64,000 nt of DNA from Congeria kusceri (Eukaryota > Mollusca > Bivalvia > Myida > Dreissenidae). Shown piece after piece: positions 58,676 through 64,000 of the stretch. How positions within the stretch are numbered: the first letter of the stretch is position 1; each line of letters begins with the position of its first letter. The notes under the pieces are model-generated. The model worked only from the letters and a program-made list of their open reading frames with translations. It did no database searches and was not told where the DNA came from. Made by a program: the position numbers and the translations under genes. The stretch covers positions 14,437,480 through 14,501,479 of the forward strand of contig CM051034.1 in NCBI GenBank assembly GCA_027627225.1. Reading direction: 5' to 3'.

Positions 58676-60116
58676 ATATCGAGGGCTGAACGGAAAACTG
58701 TCGTAACTGACTTTTAAAAAATTTTACAGTAGAAGGAAAAAACTGTTATTTTACTTCATTAATTCTGCGTTATAAACTTTGTTTAACCAATAAGTGATAA
58801 AATTGTATTATTTTACTTATTAAGATGTTACAGTCTGCAAAAATGTAATATTAAGCATTATATTAAAAGGTTTTTAACTTAACAACAGTTTTCCGGTGAA
58901 ATCTGTTCAAACTCCAGTATAAAAATTAATGGAAAACTGTCGCAAGTCAAACAATTATAACTTTCCATTTAGGACATTTTATCATTACTAACAAATGGGA
59001 TACTGTTTGTTAAAAATTAGTTAACACTTGCAAACAAATTCTAATTCTAATTATCTTTTAGTAATTATGACCTACAAAATAAAGAAAACAGCAGTGAATT
59101 CAAGTAACGGTATAAGAAACGCAATGTCCTTGTATCATAAAACACAATACCGAGTTTATAAAGGTGTACAAAGTTTAACATAATAACAAGAATAATGATA
59201 ATAATAAAACTTGCATGTTAGTTACAAGAAGCAACAGTTTTTATTGGTTTTATAGTGATGGGATCTGGCCCTGGTGTCAACAAAACTACTTTAGTCTTAT
59301 CTTAGCCTTACTCTGGAACAAGAGGGCCAAGACGGCTCTAGGCCGCTAACCGGAGTTTTAGAATCATAGTGGATTGTACAAGCTTAATTGTAGCTGTTAA
59401 GATCTGTTTGAAGTAAAATTTTGACAATGACAGACAACAGCAATGTCTTTTAACAAGTCCAAATATTTTGGTCACTTAATGAACGTTTCTTTGAAATTAT
59501 TTTGAGATTAAAACAGTGGTTTCTGACAAGAAATTGTTCCACATTTTCAATTTAATCAAAGGAGGAATACTTGTTGCTAATATTTTGGGAATTCAAAATG
59601 ATTTTAAAGAATATGGTAGAGGCAAATACGGACAAAAGCCCTCCCAGAAAAAAAATCCCGCACTGTTTTTCACAACCAGGACATTAGCCTGCTTGTAATT
59701 TTGACGACCCAGAAAGTATCAGTTTGTTGAAATTACACCCCGGACAATTATTATTATAATATCCGACTAAGTGTGGGTGATAATTATAATTAAAAAGGAT
59801 AATTGACCTAATTGTCGCAATTAAACACAAACTTAGTGCATTTATTAAGTGCAATAAAATTCGTTAATTAGGACGTCGCACGTATTAATTCCAAATACTT
59901 GAGTCAATAATTTCTACGAGCAGGCTAATGCTCGGGGTGTGAAAAACAATGAGTGGGCTTTTGTCCGGGAGCGCTTTCGTCCAGATTCCGTAAGAGGGTC
60001 ACCCAAGGAACATTTCTGTCAAGTCAGGGGTAGCGAATATATAATATATGGTGGATATTGCCTTACTTGTCTGTTTTTTAAAAAGTCGTTTGCAACTCGT
60101 CTGTAGAATAATTATA

Positions 60117-60260
60117 TATAGTGAAGCCTGTCTAAACTGAACCCTCTGAAAACCAATTCCCTGTCTAAATTGGACAATTGTTTCAGTTCCAATTTTTCGT
60201 CCTTCTTATTCTGTTCATCAAAAAACATGTATAAACTGAACACTGCAAAAACTGGTAACT
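60117..60260 (+). mobile_element. pogo/Tigger-like terminus remnant
   Basis: Repeated CTGTCTAAACTGAACCCTCT and CTGTCTAAATTGGACAATTG blocks resemble Tigger-type TIRs, as at 9421-9567. Confidence 0.45.
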
Positions 60261-60326
60261 AATTGCATGGTTTTTAATACAAAATTGATAAGAATAAATA
60301 GTAAACAAGATTTTGATAAACACACA

Positions 60327-60897
60327 TGCCCCCAGTTGGTGCTGGGTAGCCCATTTCTTAGTCCAAATTAGGTCAAGGTCAAAGTGAAGTTGGGTGATAT
60401 GGGTGGATTGGGGATGGTCATAAGCAACAACTGTGTAAGTATCCAAGTGTTGTAGCAAGCGGTGTTGGTGCTAGACGAAATGGTAAAATCTAGATAACCA
60501 AGGAACAGCCCATTTGAATTATTTTAAGTGCAAATTAGGTCAAGGTCAAAGTGAGGTGATATGGGTGGATTGGGAACGGTCATAAGTAACAACTGTGTAA
60601 ATATCCAAGTGTTGTAGTAAGCGGTGTTGGTGCTCGACGAAGCAGTAAAATCTAGTTAACCAAGAAATTGCACTTTTGAATCATTATAAGACCAAATTAG
60701 GTCAAGGTCAACGCGAAGTTGAGTGAGATGGGTGAATAGGGAATGGTCATAAGCAACAACTGTGTAACTATCAAAGTGTTGTAGTAAGCGGTGTTGGTGC
60801 TAGACGAAATTGTAAAATCTACTTAACCTTGACACGGACAGAAGGACGGACAGGACAATCACTATATGCCTCCTGCATCAAGATGCTGGGGGCATAA
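60327..60897 (-). mobile_element. modular tandem-core element, inverted copy
   Basis: Three ~165-bp units (AATTAGGTCAAGGTCAAAGT, GGTGTTGGTGCTAGACGAAA). The end CTCCTGCATCAAGATGCTGG-GGGCATAAA mirrors the start of the copy at 50871. It lies inside the 58676-62654 TIR element. Confidence 0.72.
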
Positions 60898-61149
60898 AAA
60901 GCTAAATAAACCAAACGGTCCAGTCAGGTGTCACTTGGCTTCACCCTTGAGGTGTTAAGCAGATTATTGTCTCTTAAATTATAACATGGCCTCTTAACAA
61001 GAGTAACAACAGATAGCAAAAACCATGAGAAATGATTGACCAGGTCCCGATGATGTTTTCAGTTTTTACTGTTTTAAAATCTGTCAAATTTTCACTTGTC
61101 CGTTCATGCTGTGGGACAATCTGAGCAATAAAGAAAAATAAATTTGCTA

Positions 61150-62110
61150 TACCTGAAATTTATTTCCAAATCCATCAGGTGGTGTCAGACTAGAAGATTT
61201 TCAAAGTTTTGAACAGAGACATATTAAGAAAAAATTGCCCCGTCCTCTAGAGGCCATGCTGTTTGGTGATTTTCTTATGATTAAACTAATTCAGGAATAA
61301 AGGATGCATTTATGCCAAATTATTTCAAATCCCACCAGTGGATTCAAACAAAAAGATTTTTTAAAGTTTTTATAGCTGGCTTAGTTCAAAAAGCCAAATG
61401 AGGATAACTGTCATGCCCACTGGCGGGAATGTTTTTTAACAACTTGAAATAATTTGGAGGAAATTGGTCATGCAAGGAACATTTCTGTGAAATATTATCA
61501 AAATCTCATAAGTGGTTGCCAGGACGATGTTCAAAGTGTTCAAAAATGATATATAAGGAAAACTTCCCCACCCGCTGGGGGCATTGTTTTTTAGCAAATC
61601 AAAATGATTTAGAGCAATATGGTAGATGTTCAACCTGGGAACATATCCATGAAAATATTTTAAAAATTTGGTTAGTGATTGAAGAGAATATTGTAAAAGT
61701 TTGTAATACAATCATTAAAAAAACTGCTCCTTCCCAGTTTGCCATGTTCTTTAACGTTATCAAATGATTTCCAAGAATTTGGTAGAGGGTCACCCAAGGA
61801 ACATTTCTGTGAAATGATTAAAAAATCTTCCAAGTGGTTTCAGATAATAAGATTTTTGAACTTTTCAATAAAAGCACATATTAGGAAAACTGCCCCACCC
61901 TTGGTGACTGTGTTAAAAAAGAAATCAAAATGGGTCAACCTAGGAACATCTCTGTGAAATTATTTCAAAATGCCATGGAAGTGGTTACAAAGAAGATTTT
62001 CAAAGTTAATATAATATTTAAAGTCAATAAAGCCATATTTAAGGAAAACTGTGAGCCCCACCCATTGGCTGCCATGTTCTTTAATGAATTAAAATGATTT
62101 TAGGTATCAT
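61150..62110 (+). repeat. five to six diverged tandem units (~145-200 bp)
   Basis: Each unit has GGAACATTTCTGTGAAAT, CAAGTGGTTTCAGA and AAGGAAAACTGCCCCACCC-like blocks, in that order. The same GTCACCCAAGGAACATTTCTG lies at 59999. Typical interspersed molluscan repeat; short frames over it are not genes. Confidence 0.7.
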
Positions 62111-63035
62111 TTTGGATTAAGATTGTTATAGTTTTCATCTAAAAATGCATTGATTAATTAATCAAACAGGTTTGGCTTTAAACTCCATCCTTGCTGAATT
62201 GTTTTGTTTTAATATTTAAAACAACTAACCTGCATTTTTTAGCTGTTAAAAGTATAACATATATATGCTAGTCTGATTTATTTGGTTTTGAAAACTTTAT
62301 TTCTCATGTTAAGTTTAATGACATCATCATATTTATGACATCATTAGAATAACAAAGTTCATGTAGTACATAACTCATTTTGAGTACAGTTTTCCATTTA
62401 GAATTAACTTTCATGTAGGAACAAACTTAATGGAAAACTGTCTGTAACTCAAGTTATGTCAGTTTTCCATTTTCTGAAATGGGACATTTGAGTTACCAAC
62501 ACTTTTGCACTAAGGGGTTTAAGAGGTTTTAATAAGGAATATGGGCATAATATTTTTATGTCATATGTATAAGTAGTAGATATGACAAAAAATACAAAAA
62601 AGTGATTTTTGGAAAAAAAGTGAGTTACAACAGTTTTCCGTTGAGCCCTCGATATATGTTTCAAAGTACGTGAATAGATAAATGTATGCTAATGTGTTCA
62701 TGCACCATTTTGCATTCCTTGACAGCACATCTAGAAGGCATTGCAACCTCTTGTATCTGTGTTTTTATCTCTGAGCAAATTGTGTTATATTTATGTATAA
62801 CAAAACAAAAAAATATTTTTTTTAAATATATCTTGGAATAAATATATAAAAACAATGTTTTTGCAAATAGCAATGGAACACAGTAACTGTATAATATTGA
62901 TAAATCAAACAGCTCATAATATGTAACTGTTTTAATAAAACATTATACAAAATTAAAATGGCGACGAATTGCTTTTACCAACAGTTTTTGGTAATTTATA
63001 TTTTTACTAAAATAATTAACCACTATTATATATAT

Positions 63036-64000
63036 TTAAGTCCATAAAATATCCAATTTAAAGTGGTTTTGCTTGACAAAACTCAAAAACTCCTCATAAT
63101 TCTGCCTTGTTATCTTTTGACATTGGCTCAGATCAAGTTTGTACAACTCATTCGGGCCCTGTAGCAAACGAACAACCACTTCGGGTCCCAGATTTTGGCA
63201 GCTGCAAAAGCATGCTGTCTCAAGACTAGTGAATTGGTTAAAATTCAAAATATCCAAAAAAATATCACTGGTAAAAGTTTCAATATAACTCAACGACAAA
63301 TTTTGCGAAGACGATGCAGCCTTAAGTAGGATGGATAGACTTGTCATAAGATTTCCTGATCCAAAATTTGGATTAATACAAATATCACAGCTAGTTAACT
63401 TTTTGAACACCTGAGAATAGTCCAGACCCTGCAAATTAATAGCCCTATGTTGTGATTCTGTTTGATCTTGTGTCCACAATGAAAGCTCTGCCAGGTTTCT
63501 GCAATAAAATCCAATTGCAGTTATGTCTACAAAGTCAATGTCGACCAACGTAAAATTCTCCAGCTGGTGACCTATGTCCTTAAGAAGTGAAAGGACTCCT
63601 TGAGTAAAGGTAATGCCAGTGCCATCACTGGTACAAAGGTGCAATGTTTTTAAACGTTTAAAAGCTGACATTGCTTTTACGTTATCATTTGTAATGCCGG
63701 AAGTAAACACTGCTTTCCGAACATAAGGACACCATTCGCAAACAGTAAAGATTGAATCTGGCTTTGTGCTTAAAAATTCATCATTAATTTCTCTCAATTT
63801 ATAGATTTCAACTTCTTTGCCATTCTTTTGTCTTTGATCTACATCCTTTGCTACAGCATCACATATGTTATCAAAGCCCAAGTTATGAATCTCTGAAAGA
63901 TTCTGCAGACAATGCACTGCTCCCCGAAGTTTAACCGCCGTTCCTTGAATGTCAAGATGCGTGATACGTTTACAGCCTGGAGATTCCAATGGTGCCTGAC
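63036..64000 (-). CDS. leucine-rich-repeat protein (F-box/LRR-like), 3' part, runs off the window
   Basis: The frame is open from the window edge to a TAA at 63036-63038, about 320 residues without an intron. There is no methionine near the upstream end and the frame remains open to base 64000, so the start or an upstream exon lies outside. Repeated blocks such as CRNLAELSLW, LETACFCSCQNLG and LYKLDLSQCQKIT have the Leu and Cys spacing of the cysteine-containing LRRs of F-box/AMN1-type proteins. Such proteins usually act as substrate receptors in ubiquitin ligases, but no F-box is visible here, so the role is open. An ATTAAA on this strand (62931-62936) is a possible poly(A) signal. Confidence 0.75.
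   Translation of the reverse strand, partial: QAPLESPGCKRITHLDIQGTAVKLRGAVHCLQNLSEIHNLGFDNICDAVAKDVDQRQKNGKEVEIYKLREINDEFLSTKPDSIFTVCEWCPYVRKAVFTSGITNDNVKAMSAFKRLKTLHLCTSDGTGITFTQGVLSLLKDIGHQLENFTLVDIDFVDITAIGFYCRNLAELSLWTQDQTESQHRAINLQGLDYSQVFKKLTSCDICINPNFGSGNLMTSLSILLKAASSSQNLSLSYIETFTSDIFLDILNFNQFTSLETACFCSCQNLGPEVVVRLLQGPNELYKLDLSQCQKITRQNYEEFLSFVKQNHFKLDILWT

Larger units (their letters stand above)
58676..62654. mobile_element. ~4-kb element with ~35-bp terminal inverted repeats, no transposase visible
   Basis: The left end ATATCGAGGGCTGAACGGAA (continuing AACTGTCGTAACTGAC) is mirrored at 62619-62654 with about 3 differences. Subterminal AATGGAAAACTGTC motifs occur near both ends (58931 and 62431). 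The interior holds a tandem-core element (60327-60897) and mollusc-type short repeats. No long frame, so it is a non-autonomous element or a composite. Confidence 0.6.

Overview
The window is eukaryotic, AT-rich, intron- and repeat-dominated DNA that looks like a bivalve mollusc. The reasons are tRNA-derived SINEs of molluscan type, modular elements with ~160-bp tandem cores that resemble the bivalve 'pearl'/Helentron-like elements, and a dispersed palindromic element that I associate with bivalve, possibly dreissenid, genomes. The species assignment is inference. No prokaryotic operons, rRNA, CRISPR or viral genes were seen.

Two protein-coding loci can be supported. The first is a complete 20-exon gene on the + strand (35266-54250). 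It encodes an 838-residue type II membrane M13 zinc metallopeptidase (neprilysin/endothelin-converting-enzyme family). All 20 exons join in frame at GT-AG sites. The HExxH, ENIAD, DTHSP..R and C-terminal CEVW signatures are all present. Two features are unusual: a ~114-residue Ser/Thr-rich segment (exons 4-5) where the family has a short conserved loop, and replacement of the substrate-binding Asn of the NAYY motif by Glu. The second locus is the 3' part of a leucine-rich-repeat gene on the - strand (63036 to beyond 64000).

From 1 to 35265 no gene is recognisable. This part is a mosaic of tandem duplications and mobile elements. It contains a MITE whose internal 27-bp segment has expanded to 19 copies, with a single-unit relative at 13786-14034. 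It also holds a four-copy diverged array (2935-5260), a 48-bp minisatellite (6839-7509), and a paralogous non-coding module present three times (about 10040-13640, 14220-18190 and 28800-30800). The second module contains a ~2.5-kb 49-bp satellite showing a nascent 7-unit (343-bp) higher-order period. Further elements are hAT-like MITEs with 8-bp target duplications, PIF/Harbinger-like MITEs with TWA duplications, a 4.14-kb Harbinger-like TIR element (21752-25893), a tRNA-derived SINE, and a cluster of palindromic repeats (31186-33425).

The introns of the M13 gene carry a SINE (intron 3), a tandem-core repeat (intron 8), a large modular element with a phased array of AGGTCA direct repeats plus a hAT-like MITE (intron 10), and palindromic elements on both sides of exon 11. 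Intron 14 carries a minisatellite that was seeded from the end of exon 14. Intron 17 carries a GAT microsatellite that runs up to the exon 18 acceptor. Downstream of the stop codon is a 35-bp G-rich minisatellite (54257-54700), then dispersed repeats, a foldback element, and a ~4-kb element with good terminal inverted repeats (58676-62654) before the LRR gene.
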